In this document: positions 49,131 through 59,192 of the stretch, piece by piece | Layout: each line of letters opens with the position of its first letter | Numbering within the stretch: the first letter of the stretch is position 1 | The notes under the pieces: model-generated | The model's input: the letters and a program-made list of their open reading frames with translations, nothing else | What the model was told of the DNA's origin: nothing | The model's database searches: none | Position numbers and translations under genes: made by a program | Origin: Acinetobacter tjernbergiae DSM 14971 = CIP 107465 | GTDB lineage: Bacteria > Pseudomonadota > Gammaproteobacteria > Pseudomonadales > Moraxellaceae | DNA length: 64,000 bases | Direction of reading: 5' to 3' | Assembly: GCF_000374425.1 (NCBI RefSeq) | Contig: NZ_KB894354.1 | Location: forward strand, 186,001 to 250,000

Positions 49131-50735
49131 ATGAGTACATATCAAACAGCGATTGATGCAATCCGCGAATTAAAAGCAAAATTTGGCGACACTTGGCGCG
49201 ATATCAGCGCAGAAGATGCTGCGCGTATGCAAATGCAAAACCAATTCAAAACTGGTTTAGACATTGCTAAATATACAGCTGCGATTATGCGTCGTGATAT
49301 GGCTGCTTATGATGCTGATTCTAGCAAATACACTCAATCATTAGGTTGCTGGCACGGTTTTATCGCGCAACAAAAAATGATCGCGAACAAAAAATACTTC
49401 GGTACTACTGAACGTCGCTATATCTACCTTTCTGGTTGGATGGTTGCTGCACTTCGTTCAGAATTTGGTCCACTTCCTGACCAATCTATGCACGAAAAAA
49501 CTTCAGTACCTGCTTTGATCGAAGAAATCTACACTTTCTTACGTCAAGCTGATGCGAAAGAACTTAACGATTTATTCCGTGCGCTTAAAAAAGCAAACGA
49601 AGCTGGTGATGCTGCTAAAGCTGCTGAAATCACTGCTCAAATCGATGGTTTCCAAACTCACGTTGTGCCAATTATTGCGGACATCGATGCTGGTTTCGGT
49701 AACGAAGAAGCGACTTATTTACTTGCTCGTAAAATGATCGAAGCTGGTGCTTGTGCGCTTCAAATCGAAAACCAAGTATCTGATGCTAAACAATGTGGTC
49801 ACCAAGCTGGTAAAGTAACTGTTCCACACGAAGACTTCATCTCTAAAATCCATGCATTACGTTATGCATTCTTAGAAATGGGTCTTGATGATGGTATCAT
49901 CGTTGCTCGTACTGACTCTGAAGGTGCTGACTTAACTCAAAAAATCCCAGTGGTTAAAGAGCCAGGTGACATCGCTTCTCAATACATCAGCTACTTAGAC
50001 ACAACTGAAATTGACATCGCTGATGCTGAAGAAGATGAAATCTTAATCAAGCGCGGTGGTAAATTACACCGTCCTAAGCGTTTAGCTTCTGGTTTATATC
50101 AGTTCCGTGCTGACACTCAAATTGACCGTGTTGTACTTGACTGTGTATCTAGCCTTCAAAATGGTGCGGATCTTCTTTGGATCGAAACTGCGACTCCAAA
50201 CGTAGAAGAAATCGCACACATGGTTAACCGTGTTAAAGAAACGATTCCAAATGCTAAGCTTGTTTATAACAACAGCCCATCATTCAACTGGACTTTAAAC
50301 TTCCGTCAACAGTCTTATGACCGTTGGGTTGCTGAAGGTAAAGACGTTTCTGCTTACGACCGTGCTAAATTAATGAGCGCTGAGTACGATGCAACTGAAT
50401 TAGCTGCTGATGCTGATGCTAAGATCCGTACATTCCAAGCAGATGCTTCTCGTGAAGCGGGTGTGTTCCATCACTTGATCACACTTCCTACTTACCACAC
50501 TGCTGCTCTTTCTACTCATGAGCTTGCACAAGGTTACTTCGGTTCTGAAGGTATGTTGGCTTATGTTGCTGGCGTACAACGTAAAGAAATCCGTGGTGGT
50601 ATCGCTTGTGTTAAACACCAAGCAATGGCTGGTTCTGACATCGGTGATGATCACAAAGAAATCTTCTCTGGTGACAACGCTCTTAAAGCGCACGATGATG
50701 CTAAAAACACAATGAACCAATTCTCAGCTCACTAA
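49131..50735 (+). CDS. aceA: Isocitrate lyase, long form
   Basis: Glyoxylate-shunt enzyme that cleaves isocitrate to glyoxylate and succinate, needed for growth on acetate, fatty acids and alkanes. The 534-residue protein belongs to the longer bacterial isocitrate lyase group (E. coli 434, Pseudomonas about 531). The active-site loop is KQCGHQAGKV with Cys222, and PIIADIDAGFGNEEA and NNSPSFNW are the substrate and metal regions. Codon use is strongly biased, fitting high expression. Monocistronic with a terminator. Links to the rubAB alkane genes are indirect. Confidence 0.96.
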   Translation: MSTYQTAIDAIRELKAKFGDTWRDISAEDAARMQMQNQFKTGLDIAKYTAAIMRRDMAAYDADSSKYTQSLGCWHGFIAQQKMIANKKYFGTTERRYIYLSGWMVAALRSEFGPLPDQSMHEKTSVPALIEEIYTFLRQADAKELNDLFRALKKANEAGDAAKAAEITAQIDGFQTHVVPIIADIDAGFGNEEATYLLARKMIEAGACALQIENQVSDAKQCGHQAGKVTVPHEDFISKIHALRYAFLEMGLDDGIIVARTDSEGADLTQKIPVVKEPGDIASQYISYLDTTEIDIADAEEDEILIKRGGKLHRPKRLASGLYQFRADTQIDRVVLDCVSSLQNGADLLWIETATPNVEEIAHMVNRVKETIPNAKLVYNNSPSFNWTLNFRQQSYDRWVAEGKDVSAYDRAKLMSAEYDATELAADADAKIRTFQADASREAGVFHHLITLPTYHTAALSTHELAQGYFGSEGMLAYVAGVQRKEIRGGIACVKHQAMAGSDIGDDHKEIFSGDNALKAHDDAKNTMNQFSAH

Positions 50736-50756
50736 GCTTTGACTTGATTCAATAAA

Positions 50757-50781
50757 GAAACCCTGCATATGCAGGGTTTCT
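50757..50781 (+). terminator. Terminator after aceA
   Basis: GAAACCCTGCA pairs with TGCAGGGTTTC around TA, followed by TTG and mixed bases, a strong stem with a weak T run. Confidence 0.75.
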
Positions 50782-50819
50782 TGCTATTGGTTTCTATAAA
50801 ACCAATAAGAAGGGACTAC

Positions 50820-51305
50820 TTATTTAACTTCTTTTTTTAGTTGGTATTTATCTGCTAAAGCGCCTGTAATCTGATTGCCTTCTAAATCTAGTGCTTTTAG
50901 ATGACCTTCAGCAACAAAATATTTGCGATTATCGCCAGCTTTATCTAACGCAATAATAGATGAATTTTTACTGTCGAATTGGAAGCTACCTTTGCTTTCA
51001 AATGCTTTACCATCACTTTTACCGAGATAGGTTTCTTTTATTTCATAGGTTTTATCTAGATTGAGTTTTAACTCGGTTTCAATCCCTTCACAATCTGCAC
51101 AAGGGAGCACGCCTTTGTAAGTACCATTCCAATCTAATGAGTTTTCAGCGGTGTGTGCTGTATCCGCTATCGCAGTCTCTGATACTGCTTCAGTTGTCGT
51201 AGTGGGTGGAGGTGTTTGCTGCTCTTCTGTTTTTTTATTTTCAGTTTTGCTACAAGCTACTAAAACAAGAGAGGCTAGCGAAAGTGCAAGAATGGATTTT
51301 TTCAT
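50820..51305 (-). CDS. NlpE-like copper-resistance/stress lipoprotein
   Basis: Predicted envelope lipoprotein of 161 residues. The lipobox LVAC gives Cys18, and a serine/threonine- and proline-rich linker precedes a domain with YKGVLPCADCEGIETELKL, the CxxC motif characteristic of the NlpE N-terminal family. E. coli NlpE senses surface contact and copper through Cpx; only the N-terminal domain is present here, so I do not use the symbol. The start is the ATG at 51305, directly before the signal peptide. Confidence 0.87.
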   Translation of the reverse strand: MKKSILALSLASLVLVACSKTENKKTEEQQTPPPTTTTEAVSETAIADTAHTAENSLDWNGTYKGVLPCADCEGIETELKLNLDKTYEIKETYLGKSDGKAFESKGSFQFDSKNSSIIALDKAGDNRKYFVAEGHLKALDLEGNQITGALADKYQLKKEVK

Positions 51306-51497
51306 TTTTGATTTGACCTTTTTGAAAATATTGTCATCTAAGCTATGAAATTTCAAAGAAAAAGGGTAGTGACAGTATGTAAGAGTTATTTAACCTTTAG
51401 TAAATTGATCTATTGCTTTAATTGAGATTCTTTCCATTTACGTTGTATTAATAATCAGAATTTTGGCATTTGATAATCATAAGTTCTTGATAAGAAA

Positions 51498-51530
51498 AAA
51501 GCACTTATCTTTCGATAAGTGCTTTTTTTT
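51498..51530 (-). terminator. Terminator of tRNA-Gly
   Basis: AGCACTTATC pairs with GATAAGTGCT around TTTC, with A and T runs on both sides, six bases beyond the tRNA 3' end. Confidence 0.85.
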
Positions 51531-51535
51531 GAATC

Positions 51536-51611
51536 TGGAGCGGGAAAGGAGACTCGAACTCCCGACCCCAACCTTGGCAAGGTTATGCTCTACCAACTGA
51601 GCTATTCCCGC
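51536..51611 (-). tRNA. tRNA-Gly(GCC)
   Basis: A 76-base minus-strand cloverleaf. Acceptor stem GCGGGAA pairs with TTCCCGC, discriminator T, CCA encoded. D arm AGCTCAGTTGGTAGAGC, anticodon loop TGCCAAG with anticodon GCC, and T arm with AGTTCGAGTCT. Followed by a strong terminator. Confidence 0.97.
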
Positions 51612-51673
51612 AATAGGACGCATTATAGAGAATTTCATCAAACTGTCAACTCTCTATCATGCTAAGTGCTCAA

Positions 51674-53095
51674 TTAATCAGCACGTCGCCAAGTGGTTCC
51701 TTGACGAGTATCCTCAAGAACAATTCCTTGAGCTAATAATGATTGGCGAATATCATCCGCTTTCGTAAAATCTTTCGCTTTCTTCGCATCGACACGTTGT
51801 TGAATAAAACTTTCAATCTCCGTATCAGACAGAGTAAGTGCTTCCTGTCCAATATCAGATTTTAAAAACTCTTCGACATCATGTTGCACCAAACCAAGAA
51901 TGTTCATTAAATGACGTAGCGTTGAATAAAGAACAGTTGCTTGCTCAGCTTGTTCTTCTTTAACAGCACGATTTAATTCTTTATTCAGCTCAAATAATAC
52001 TGCAATTGCTTCAGCTGTGTTGAAGTCATCACGCATTGCACTATTAAAACGTTCAACAAAATCTTGTTCTAAGGTTTCAACTGTTTTTTGCCCATAAATT
52101 TGTTGATAGGCTTTAAAAGAATGATAGAAACGACTTAACGTTGCCTTCGCTTCTTTTAATGCGAAATCCGAAAAGTTCACTGGACTACGATAATGTGATG
52201 ACACAATAAAGTAGCGAATGACTTCTGGATGGAATTTATCCATGACATCACGAATGGTAAAGAAATTGCCTAATGATTTAGACATTTTCTCACCATCAAC
52301 ATTGATGAAACCAACATGCATCCAATAGTTCACATATTGTTCGCCTGTAGAGGCTTCGCTTTGTGCGATTTCATTTTCATGGTGTGGGAACATGAGATCC
52401 GAACCACCACCATGAATATCGAAATGATTACCTAAGCAGCACGTCGACATTGCAGAACATTCAATATGCCAACCCGGACGACCATTCCCCCATGGTGAAG
52501 CCCATGCAGGTTCATTTTCTTTGGCATGTTTCCAAAGTACAAAGTCAAAAGGGTGCTTCTTGTCTACTTCGACATCTACACGTTCTGATGCGCCAGCTTG
52601 CATATCATCCAATTTACGACCTGATAAGCGACCATATTTATCAAATTTAGTGACTTCAAAATACACATCGCCATTTGCAGCAGGGTAGGCAGCACCTTTA
52701 TCAACCAGTGTGTTGATCATGTTTTGCATTTGATCAATATATTCAGTTGCTTTTGGTGCCTCGTCTGGTGCAGCACAGCCTAAGTTTGCTGCATCTTCAT
52801 TCATTGCATCAATAAAACGCGCCGTGAGTTGTTGAATGCTTTCACCATTTTCATTGGCACGCGCAATGATTTTGTCATCAATATCGGTAATGTTGCGGAT
52901 ATAGCGAACTTTCCAGCCTTGGCTACGTAGGAAGCGGATGATGTAGTCAAATGCAACCATAACTCGAGCGTGTCCAATATGACAGTAATCGTAAACGGTC
53001 ATACCACAGACATAGATATCGATTTGACCTTCTTGGCGTGGGACAAATTCAACTTTTTTACGTTGCTCAGAATTATATAGAACAAAAGGTTGCAT
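51674..53095 (-). CDS. cysS: Cysteinyl-tRNA synthetase
   Basis: Charges tRNA-Cys. The 473-residue class I enzyme has the zinc-site start [17 protein letters not shown] with the HIGH motif, [10 protein letters not shown], the zinc ligands in [10 protein letters not shown] and [21 protein letters not shown], and the KMSKS motif in [11 protein letters not shown]. The start is the ATG at 53095; a TTG four codons earlier is in frame but unlikely. It lies 62 bases downstream of tRNA-Gly on the same strand and is monocistronic or shares its promoter upstream. Confidence 0.97.
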   Translation of the reverse strand: MQPFVLYNSEQRKKVEFVPRQEGQIDIYVCGMTVYDYCHIGHARVMVAFDYIIRFLRSQGWKVRYIRNITDIDDKIIARANENGESIQQLTARFIDAMNEDAANLGCAAPDEAPKATEYIDQMQNMINTLVDKGAAYPAANGDVYFEVTKFDKYGRLSGRKLDDMQAGASERVDVEVDKKHPFDFVLWKHAKENEPAWASPWGNGRPGWHIECSAMSTCCLGNHFDIHGGGSDLMFPHHENEIAQSEASTGEQYVNYWMHVGFINVDGEKMSKSLGNFFTIRDVMDKFHPEVIRYFIVSSHYRSPVNFSDFALKEAKATLSRFYHSFKAYQQIYGQKTVETLEQDFVERFNSAMRDDFNTAEAIAVLFELNKELNRAVKEEQAEQATVLYSTLRHLMNILGLVQHDVEEFLKSDIGQEALTLSDTEIESFIQQRVDAKKAKDFTKADDIRQSLLAQGIVLEDTRQGTTWRRAD

Positions 53096-53519
53096 AAGGG
53101 TTTTCAAACACTCTACAAAAATCGTGATTCATCATAACGTATGCATTGTATTTCATAAAGTTATCAGTAGAAAAAATATGATGCGTAAATGTATTTTTCT
53201 AGCGTAGGGAAAATTTAATTTGGGGTGGGATTCGATTGTATCTCAATCAAATGAGACATGTGATTGGAAAGAACACAGTTAATTATGTACTATCGAATAT
53301 AAAGGCTAGAGCTGTGAGCTTGGTGTGGTGATTCAACTTATGGTTCTCGTCCTTTTCTTTTTCAAGTTAATTTCTTCTCTATGATTTAGATTAAAATAAG
53401 TTTTTAAATTATTTATTTGTAATGAAAATAATGGAATTTAGCCTAAACATAAAGTAAATGTGATTAGAATGAGAGATTTAATTTTCTACTAGTTTAGCTA
53501 TAAAATAGGGGAGTGTGCT
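53096..53519. other. 424-base AT-rich spacer before the methyltransferase pair
   Basis: Between cysS and the next plus-strand gene; no supportable gene. It should contain the divergent promoters of cysS and the methyltransferase operon. The AT content is high even for this genome, as in the two genes that follow. Confidence 0.4.
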
Positions 53520-54275
53520 GTGGCACTCATAGATGAAGAGCAATTTAAAAAAGAAATCATTACAGATCCATTTTTTGGAGATGCTGTAAGATTTATTTTG
53601 AGTAAATTGGGAGATATGCGCGGTAAAGTAATCTTTGATAGTGGATGTGGTGCAGGAGTGATGAGTGTCTTTTTTGCACTACAAGGTGCTACTGTTATTG
53701 GAATAGACAGAGACTCTAGGCAGTTAGCGAAAGCTGTAGACTTGGCAACCTCATTCGGTGTCAATAATAATTGTTTTTTTCTGATGGCAAATTCTGAAGA
53801 ATGCCCAATTGATTCAGATTCGATTGATATTGTATTTTCTAGAAGTGCGCTTCAATATATGGAGCGAGATAAAGTATTTGAAGAATATTTCAGAATTTTA
53901 AAACCTGATGGTGGCTTGGCATTAATAGAAAATCTTCCATATAGCCCATTAATTAATATTTATAGGTTTTTTCGGTATTTGACTGCTAGAACAAAAGATC
54001 AAAAAGAATATGTTAAATCTATTAAGGGGTACATTGACTTTAATGATATTAATCGTTTAGGTGATAGATTTGATTATAAAGATCAAAAATTTTTTCATCT
54101 TTTTCGTATTATTTCTATTTATCTTACTTTGTTTGTTAAGAATCCCTCTTCTAGCAAAGTTGTGAGAATATTAGACAAATTACTTTCGAGTCTTGATAAT
54201 TTTTTACTACTTTTAATTCCTGTTTTAAATAAAACTGCTTGGTTTGCAGCCATTTACTATAAAAAATTAAGATAA
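53520..54275 (+). CDS. Class I SAM-dependent methyltransferase
   Basis: Predicted methyltransferase of 251 residues. Motif I VIFDSGCGAGVMSVFFA binds SAM, with the ribose acidic residue in VIGIDRD, the adenine region MANSEECPID, and DIVFSRSALQYM. The second half has several long hydrophobic helices and a basic end. Substrate unknown. Translation starts at GTG with GGGGAG eight bases upstream (53508-53513). It is AT-rich with many AGA and ATA codons, unlike the neighbouring core genes, and forms a pair with the next gene (nine-base gap). Confidence 0.85.
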   Translation: MALIDEEQFKKEIITDPFFGDAVRFILSKLGDMRGKVIFDSGCGAGVMSVFFALQGATVIGIDRDSRQLAKAVDLATSFGVNNNCFFLMANSEECPIDSDSIDIVFSRSALQYMERDKVFEEYFRILKPDGGLALIENLPYSPLINIYRFFRYLTARTKDQKEYVKSIKGYIDFNDINRLGDRFDYKDQKFFHLFRIISIYLTLFVKNPSSSKVVRILDKLLSSLDNFLLLLIPVLNKTAWFAAIYYKKLR

Positions 54276-54284
54276 TTTATCTAT

Positions 54285-55223
54285 ATGAAAAAAATACTCA
54301 CTATATCTGAATATATTGCCCTATTTAAAAAGACTTGGAATCCGTGGAATTTGATTAAAGCATTCTATTTGATAGTTTCCCAAAGAAGACTATTTGAAGC
54401 AGCTTATGGAGTATATTGTCATATTCGTATTCCTCCATCTGATATTAATCATAAAATAGATTTAAAATCATTTTTTTATTTGAATGATAATTTGAAAGAT
54501 AAAATTTTTTGTATTAAAGCTAATCTGTCACGAGAAGAACTAATTTGTTTATTTGGTGCTGATTATGCAGTGGACGATCTTCCATGTGATTTTTATAGAG
54601 CAAGAATAGAGAGTATAGTACTTTATGAAGATTTTTTGATTATTGGTGAATATGGGAATCCAGGAAAAAGAATAGCCATAGTGTCTAAAACATCATGTTT
54701 GATTAATAAATATTATGATGCCGATGATTCTGTAAAGCATATTCATGTAATATGCAGTGCAACAGAGGAAGGTTTAATATTAGTTTCAACAGGTGATACT
54801 GCAAAATATCTTGATTTATGGGATTTGGATTTTTGTAATCTTAAGTTTGTTAAAAGAATTAAGAATTTATTAGCAGGATATACTGCAATCATCAAAATAG
54901 ATCAGCACTATTTTTTTGGAACTGATTTTTCATCGCGGCCTAATTACTTGGCTGTATTCTGTGGTAAAAGCATAAAGAAGTATGCTTTCCCATCTAAATC
55001 ATATAAGATGTATGTTGTTCGATTTCTAAATTATAATAACCATTATATCTTGTGCTTGAATAAAGAAATGCAGTGCTTTGGTGGACGATATGCATTATCT
55101 ATTTTCGATGTTATAGATAACGAGTTTATATTTTGCGACTATGTTGAATATGATGAGCCTAAGATTATTGATGAGGTATTGCATAGAACGATAATTGAGC
55201 AACGTTCTCGTTTTATTTTTTAA
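54285..55223 (+). CDS. Unrecognised 312-residue protein, partner of the methyltransferase
   Basis: I do not recognise this protein. The first 50 residues are basic and aromatic (YIALFKKTWNPWNLIKAFY), without a convincing signal peptide. The rest alternates beta strands and turns, with repeated short hydrophobic strands (LILVSTGDTAKYLDLWDLD, YLAVFCGKSI, HYILCLNKEM) that suggest a small beta-propeller, and it contains many cysteines for a cytoplasmic protein. AT-rich, codon use like its partner. It follows the methyltransferase gene after nine bases. No terminator is obvious after it. Confidence 0.7.
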   Translation: MKKILTISEYIALFKKTWNPWNLIKAFYLIVSQRRLFEAAYGVYCHIRIPPSDINHKIDLKSFFYLNDNLKDKIFCIKANLSREELICLFGADYAVDDLPCDFYRARIESIVLYEDFLIIGEYGNPGKRIAIVSKTSCLINKYYDADDSVKHIHVICSATEEGLILVSTGDTAKYLDLWDLDFCNLKFVKRIKNLLAGYTAIIKIDQHYFFGTDFSSRPNYLAVFCGKSIKKYAFPSKSYKMYVVRFLNYNNHYILCLNKEMQCFGGRYALSIFDVIDNEFIFCDYVEYDEPKIIDEVLHRTIIEQRSRFIF

Positions 55224-55441
55224 TATGTTTAATCTTATGTATTTTCTATTTAATTATTAAAAGTGTTTGAGAGTTTTTAATATTTTTGCTAAATATTTGT
55301 TTATAAATGTTTTAATTTGCTTGTGTCATAGTATGTTCTCAAAATCTGTGTACGTCTTAGCGTTGGATGAGATAACAAGCTCAATTTTTCTCCATTTTAA
55401 TAAAAACTACTACATTTAGAAACGTGCATATTTTTCAATTA

Positions 55442-55450
55442 TGCTAGAAT
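55442..55450 (+). promoter_or_regulatory. Extended -10 element upstream of kdsD
   Basis: TGCTAGAAT, an extended -10 with TAGAAT, lies 70 bases before the kdsD start and within the spacer that follows the AT-rich pair. No good -35 is seen. Confidence 0.4.
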
Positions 55451-55519
55451 CAGCCTCATTCTTTTGATTAAAATCATCTACCTTCAGGTGGATAGCGTAT
55501 TATTTTGGGTCAAACTCAT

Positions 55520-56497
55520 ATGTCACAAGCCATAAATTTTCAAAGAAGCGCATTAGAGACTCTACGAATCGAGCAACAAGCCCTAGAGGTTCTTGCGACA
55601 CAAATTAATGAAAGTTTTGATTGTGCCTGTGAAATCCTTTTGCAGTGTAAAGGGCGAGTTGTTGTGACGGGTATGGGCAAATCTGGTCATATCGGTCGGA
55701 AGATGGCAGCGACCTTTGCATCGACTGGGACACCATCATTTTTTATGCACCCAGGTGAAGCGGGGCATGGTGATTTGGGTATGTTGGTGCGTGGTGATGT
55801 TCTGATTGCCATTTCAAACTCTGGCAAGAGTGATGAAATCATGATGCTTATGCCGTTAATCAAGCATTTAGGTGTGCCATTAATTACCATCAGTCGTGAT
55901 GATAAAGGACCAATGCCACAGAATGCAGATGTTGCACTGACATTAGGTGAAGCGGATGAGGCTTGTCCTCTCGGTTTAGCACCAACCTCTAGTACGACTG
56001 CAACACTTGTTTTAGGTGATGCATTAGCCGTTGCATTGTTGGAAGCACGTGGTTTTACCGCGGATGATTTTGCTCGTTCGCATCCAGCAGGGGCGTTAGG
56101 TAAACGTTTACTTTTGCATGTAAAACATTTGATGCATACAGGGACTGAATTACCTAAAGTTAAACCCAATACACCGATGAATAAGGTGTTATATGAAATC
56201 TCGGATAAACGTTTGGGTCTTACCACGGTTGTTGATGAGAACGATATCTTACTAGGTATTTTTACCGATGGTGATTTGCGTCGAATGATTGATCAGCAAC
56301 AAGGTTTTGATGTAAATCTACCCGTTGCTGAAGTCATGACCAAAAACCCACTTACTATTTCTCAAGAAGCCCGTGCGGTGGAGGCATTGGAAAAAATGCA
56401 TGAGAGAAAAATTAATCAATTTGTAGTTGTTGATCGCACCAATAAAGTGATTGGTGTGATTAGTATGCATGACCTTATTCAGGCAGGAGTAAATTAA
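55520..56497 (+). CDS. kdsD: D-arabinose 5-phosphate isomerase (KdsD)
   Basis: Makes arabinose 5-phosphate from ribulose 5-phosphate for Kdo synthesis in lipooligosaccharide. The 325-residue protein has a SIS domain (VVVTGMGKSGHIGRKMAATFAS, and SNSGKSDEI), the catalytic histidine in ARSHPAGALGKRLL, and two CBS domains (VVDENDILLGIFTDGDLRR, VVVDRTNKVIGVISMHDL). I place the start at the ATG 55520 rather than an upstream TTG. It leads the kdsD-kdsC-lptC-lptA-lptB operon. Confidence 0.95.
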   Translation: MSQAINFQRSALETLRIEQQALEVLATQINESFDCACEILLQCKGRVVVTGMGKSGHIGRKMAATFASTGTPSFFMHPGEAGHGDLGMLVRGDVLIAISNSGKSDEIMMLMPLIKHLGVPLITISRDDKGPMPQNADVALTLGEADEACPLGLAPTSSTTATLVLGDALAVALLEARGFTADDFARSHPAGALGKRLLLHVKHLMHTGTELPKVKPNTPMNKVLYEISDKRLGLTTVVDENDILLGIFTDGDLRRMIDQQQGFDVNLPVAEVMTKNPLTISQEARAVEALEKMHERKINQFVVVDRTNKVIGVISMHDLIQAGVN

Positions 56498-56500
56498 GCC

Positions 56501-57040
56501 ATGGCATCTTATGCTTTACAAGAACAAGCACGTCATTTACAAGCATTAGTGCTTGATGTGGATGGAATCTTAAGCGATGGCTTTGTAACTTTAACCAATT
56601 CAGGCGATGAGCTTAAATCATTTGATATTCGTGATGGTTTAGGTATGAAATTGGTTCAAAAAGCAGGAATGAAAGTGATTATTATCACTGGACGCAAGAG
56701 TAATATTGTTGAAAAAAGAATGGCAGATTTAGGTGTTGATCTTATTTTTCAAGGACGAGAAGATAAAGGTGTAGCACTACGTGAAGCATGTGCTCAGTTG
56801 AATATTCTACCTGAAGACTGTTTGTATATGGGTGATGACTGGCCTGATTTATCTGCATTTGCGATTGCAGGAATGAGTATTACTGTTCCAAATGGGCATG
56901 AAGAAGTTCGTCGTCGTGCAAATTTAGTCACACAAGCGATGGGTGGACGTGGCGCAGTTCGAGAAGTATGCGATATGCTACTATTTTCAAAAGGCATTTA
57001 CCAAGAGCTACTTGCAAAATATCTAGCTGTACCACATTAA
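56501..57040 (+). CDS. kdsC: Kdo 8-phosphate phosphatase
   Basis: Releases Kdo from Kdo 8-phosphate. The 179-residue HAD-superfamily protein lacks a large cap and has the motifs LVLDVDGILSDG, ITGRKS, and MGDDWPDLSAF with the conserved lysine in DKGVALREA. Full length for KdsC. It starts three bases after kdsD and precedes lptC in the usual gammaproteobacterial order. Confidence 0.95.
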   Translation: MASYALQEQARHLQALVLDVDGILSDGFVTLTNSGDELKSFDIRDGLGMKLVQKAGMKVIIITGRKSNIVEKRMADLGVDLIFQGREDKGVALREACAQLNILPEDCLYMGDDWPDLSAFAIAGMSITVPNGHEEVRRRANLVTQAMGGRGAVREVCDMLLFSKGIYQELLAKYLAVPH

Positions 57041-57079
57041 TAGTAGCGTGAATTACCTAAAGGTCAGGTAACCCTGTTT

Positions 57080-57628
57080 ATGGATACCAAAGTTTTATAT
57101 GTTGTTGCTGTTTTGATTGCCGCTTTAAGCGGTGGGTACTATTATTACAGTGGCAAAGCAAAAAAGTTGGATGTTGATTCTGTGAAGAATATGACTTATT
57201 CAGCACAGGGTGTTCATTTAACACAAACTGATGAGCAAGGTAATTTGTATATTCGGGCTGAAGTGAAACAGTTACAGCAAAATATGCAACAAAAAACCTC
57301 CCAGCTTGATCAATTAAATGCTGTGATGTACAAGCAGGGGAAACCCGATGCAACTTTTTATGCAAAACAAGCAAATGCGTATAATGACAATAGTAAAGTT
57401 ATACTCTCTGGTGATGTGGTTGCTACAACTTTATCCGATCAAGGTAAAATGGAATTTCATACGGATGAGCTTATAGGGTATCCAAAAACAAGAGAGCTAG
57501 AAACGCAACATTCGGTGATTGTTCAATCGCAAAATGCTGAATTTGTGAGCCAAGGTCTCAAAGCAAATTTGAATAATGGTCAATATGAGTTCTATAAAAT
57601 TCGAGGAAAGTATGCACCAAGCTCTTAA
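57080..57628 (+). CDS. lptC: LPS/LOS export protein LptC
   Basis: Bitopic inner-membrane protein that links the LptBFG transporter to the LptA bridge in lipooligosaccharide transport. The 182-residue protein has an N-terminal membrane helix (about residues 5-22) and a periplasmic beta-jellyroll domain with the OstA-like pattern YNDNSKVILSGDVVATT. Position between kdsC and lptA supports the call. It overlaps lptA by 17 bases. Confidence 0.88.
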   Translation: MDTKVLYVVAVLIAALSGGYYYYSGKAKKLDVDSVKNMTYSAQGVHLTQTDEQGNLYIRAEVKQLQQNMQQKTSQLDQLNAVMYKQGKPDATFYAKQANAYNDNSKVILSGDVVATTLSDQGKMEFHTDELIGYPKTRELETQHSVIVQSQNAEFVSQGLKANLNNGQYEFYKIRGKYAPSS

Positions 57629-58160
57629 TTCTAAATCTCGTTTCACTTTCCTAAAACAAGCCACCTGTATTGCTGCTGTTGCTTTATCTTCTGTTTCCAG
57701 TTTTGCTTTACCATCAGACCGTAATCAACAGCTCTCTTTGGTTGCTGACCGTGCGACATATAATGATAAAACAGGTATGACAACTTACACCGGTAATGTT
57801 GTGATCGAGCAAGGTACAATGAAGCTACAAGCCGATTCAATTATTGCGACATTAAACACTAAAAAAGAAATACAAACCATTACTGCCAAAGGGCAATTAG
57901 CTAAGTTCCAACAACAAATAGATGCCAATAAAGGCTTGGCACGAGGTGAGGCTCAGACAATTGTTTATAATGCAGAAACAGGTATTTTGACATTGACTGG
58001 TAAAGCATATCTTTACCAAGGCGGTTCTAGTATTCGTGGTAATAGTCTGAAATATAGTATGAATAAGGGTGATGTTGAAGCTCAAGGTTCTTCATCAAAT
58101 CGAGTTCAAATTATTATTCCACCATCAAGCTCAAAAAGTTTTCCAGGGGCACGTGATTAA
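57612..58160 (+). CDS. lptA: LPS/LOS transport periplasmic bridge protein LptA
   Basis: Periplasmic OstA-like protein that forms the bridge for lipooligosaccharide. The 182-residue protein starts at the ATG 57612 (GAGGAAAG upstream), with a signal peptide ending SSFA-LP. The body carries [30 protein letters not shown] and [20 protein letters not shown], the strand repeats of LptA. The stop codon overlaps the lptB start by one base. Confidence 0.93.
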   Translation: MHQALNSKSRFTFLKQATCIAAVALSSVSSFALPSDRNQQLSLVADRATYNDKTGMTTYTGNVVIEQGTMKLQADSIIATLNTKKEIQTITAKGQLAKFQQQIDANKGLARGEAQTIVYNAETGILTLTGKAYLYQGGSSIRGNSLKYSMNKGDVEAQGSSSNRVQIIIPPSSSKSFPGARD

Positions 58161-58906
58161 TGGAACAGTCAGAGCAACAGCCGCAAATCTTATGCATTAA
58201 ACAGTTAGCTAAAAATTATAGTAAACGTTGGGTAGTTAAAGATGTTTCTTTTACTATGCAAAGTGGACAAATTGTGGGTTTGCTTGGGCCAAATGGTGCT
58301 GGTAAAACGACAAGTTTCTATATGGTTGTTGGGCTAGTTCGTATGGATAAAGGTGAAATTCACTTAGATAATTTAGACTTGTCTGATCTTGCTATGCATG
58401 AACGTGCTCGTAAAGGCATTGGTTATTTACCACAAGAAGCCTCGATTTTTAGAAAACTAACAATTGCTGAAAATATTATGGCAATTTTGGAAACGCGTAA
58501 AGATCTGAATAAGCAACAACGCCAACAGCGACTTAATGAATTACTCAATGATTTCAAAATTAATCATATTAAAGATTCATTGGGGATGAGTGTTTCTGGT
58601 GGTGAACGTCGCCGTGCAGAAATCGCAAGAGCTTTAGCTGCTGATCCGAAATTTATGTTATTAGATGAACCATTTGCAGGTGTGGATCCAATTTCTGTGG
58701 GTGATATTAAAGATATTATTCAAACGTTAAAGAGTCGAGGAATTGGTGTTTTAATCACTGACCATAATGTTCGAGAAACCTTGGCCATTTGTGAAAAAGC
58801 TTATATTGTCAGTGAAGGTTCTGTGATTGCAGAAGGAACTCCGCAAGAAATTTTAGATAATGAGCAAGTGCGTAAAGTCTATCTAGGTGATGATTTTGTG
58901 GTTTAA
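58160..58906 (+). CDS. lptB: LPS/LOS ABC transporter ATPase LptB
   Basis: ATPase that drives lipooligosaccharide extraction by LptFG. The 248-residue protein has Walker [10 protein letters not shown], the signature [14 protein letters not shown], Walker [14 protein letters not shown] and the H-loop in LITDHNV. The sequence is typical LptB, and its start codon overlaps lptA. lptF and lptG are not in this window. In many relatives rpoN follows; here a terminator and a secretion locus follow instead. Confidence 0.95.
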   Translation: MEQSEQQPQILCIKQLAKNYSKRWVVKDVSFTMQSGQIVGLLGPNGAGKTTSFYMVVGLVRMDKGEIHLDNLDLSDLAMHERARKGIGYLPQEASIFRKLTIAENIMAILETRKDLNKQQRQQRLNELLNDFKINHIKDSLGMSVSGGERRRAEIARALAADPKFMLLDEPFAGVDPISVGDIKDIIQTLKSRGIGVLITDHNVRETLAICEKAYIVSEGSVIAEGTPQEILDNEQVRKVYLGDDFVV

Positions 58907-58927
58907 AACTTGATCAATCGTTTGTGG

Positions 58928-58953
58928 AAAAGAGCTTGTTCAGCTCTTTTTTT
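58928..58953 (+). terminator. Terminator after lptB
   Basis: AAAAGAGCT pairs with AGCTCTTTT around TGTTC, followed by T residues. Confidence 0.85.
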
Positions 58954-59192
58954 ATTTTTAAAACTGTAAAAATAATTAATATTTTATTTGTTTTTTATGT
59001 TTATTATTTTTTATATTATTGAATTTTATTATTTTTTATTTTATTTATTCTGTATTTTTTGTGATTAGTGTTTAAATATTTTATAAAAATAACTGATTAT
59101 AAGCGTGTGAATTAATATTTAGAGCATAGTGTTTTTTCTAAAAAAGTGAGTAGAATGAATTGGCTTTTTAATCATAACAATATGAAAAGAAT
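58954..59192. promoter_or_regulatory. Extremely AT-rich spacer before the secretion operon
   Basis: 239 bases of almost only A and T in its first half, with no gene. The promoter of the secretion operon should lie in the second half; such AT-rich DNA is a typical target for H-NS-like silencing. Confidence 0.35.

Noticed and set aside
50400..50720. 106-codon minus-strand frame inside aceA
   Set aside because: Shadow of the strongly codon-biased aceA gene.
51536..55223. tRNA-Gly as attachment site of a genomic island carrying the methyltransferase pair
   Set aside because: cysS lies between them, no repeat of the tRNA 3' end was found near 55.2 kb, and there is no integrase.
55687..56226. 179-codon open frame on the minus strand
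   Set aside because: It lies wholly inside kdsD, whose motifs are complete; the antisense sequence has no domain or ribosome-binding site.
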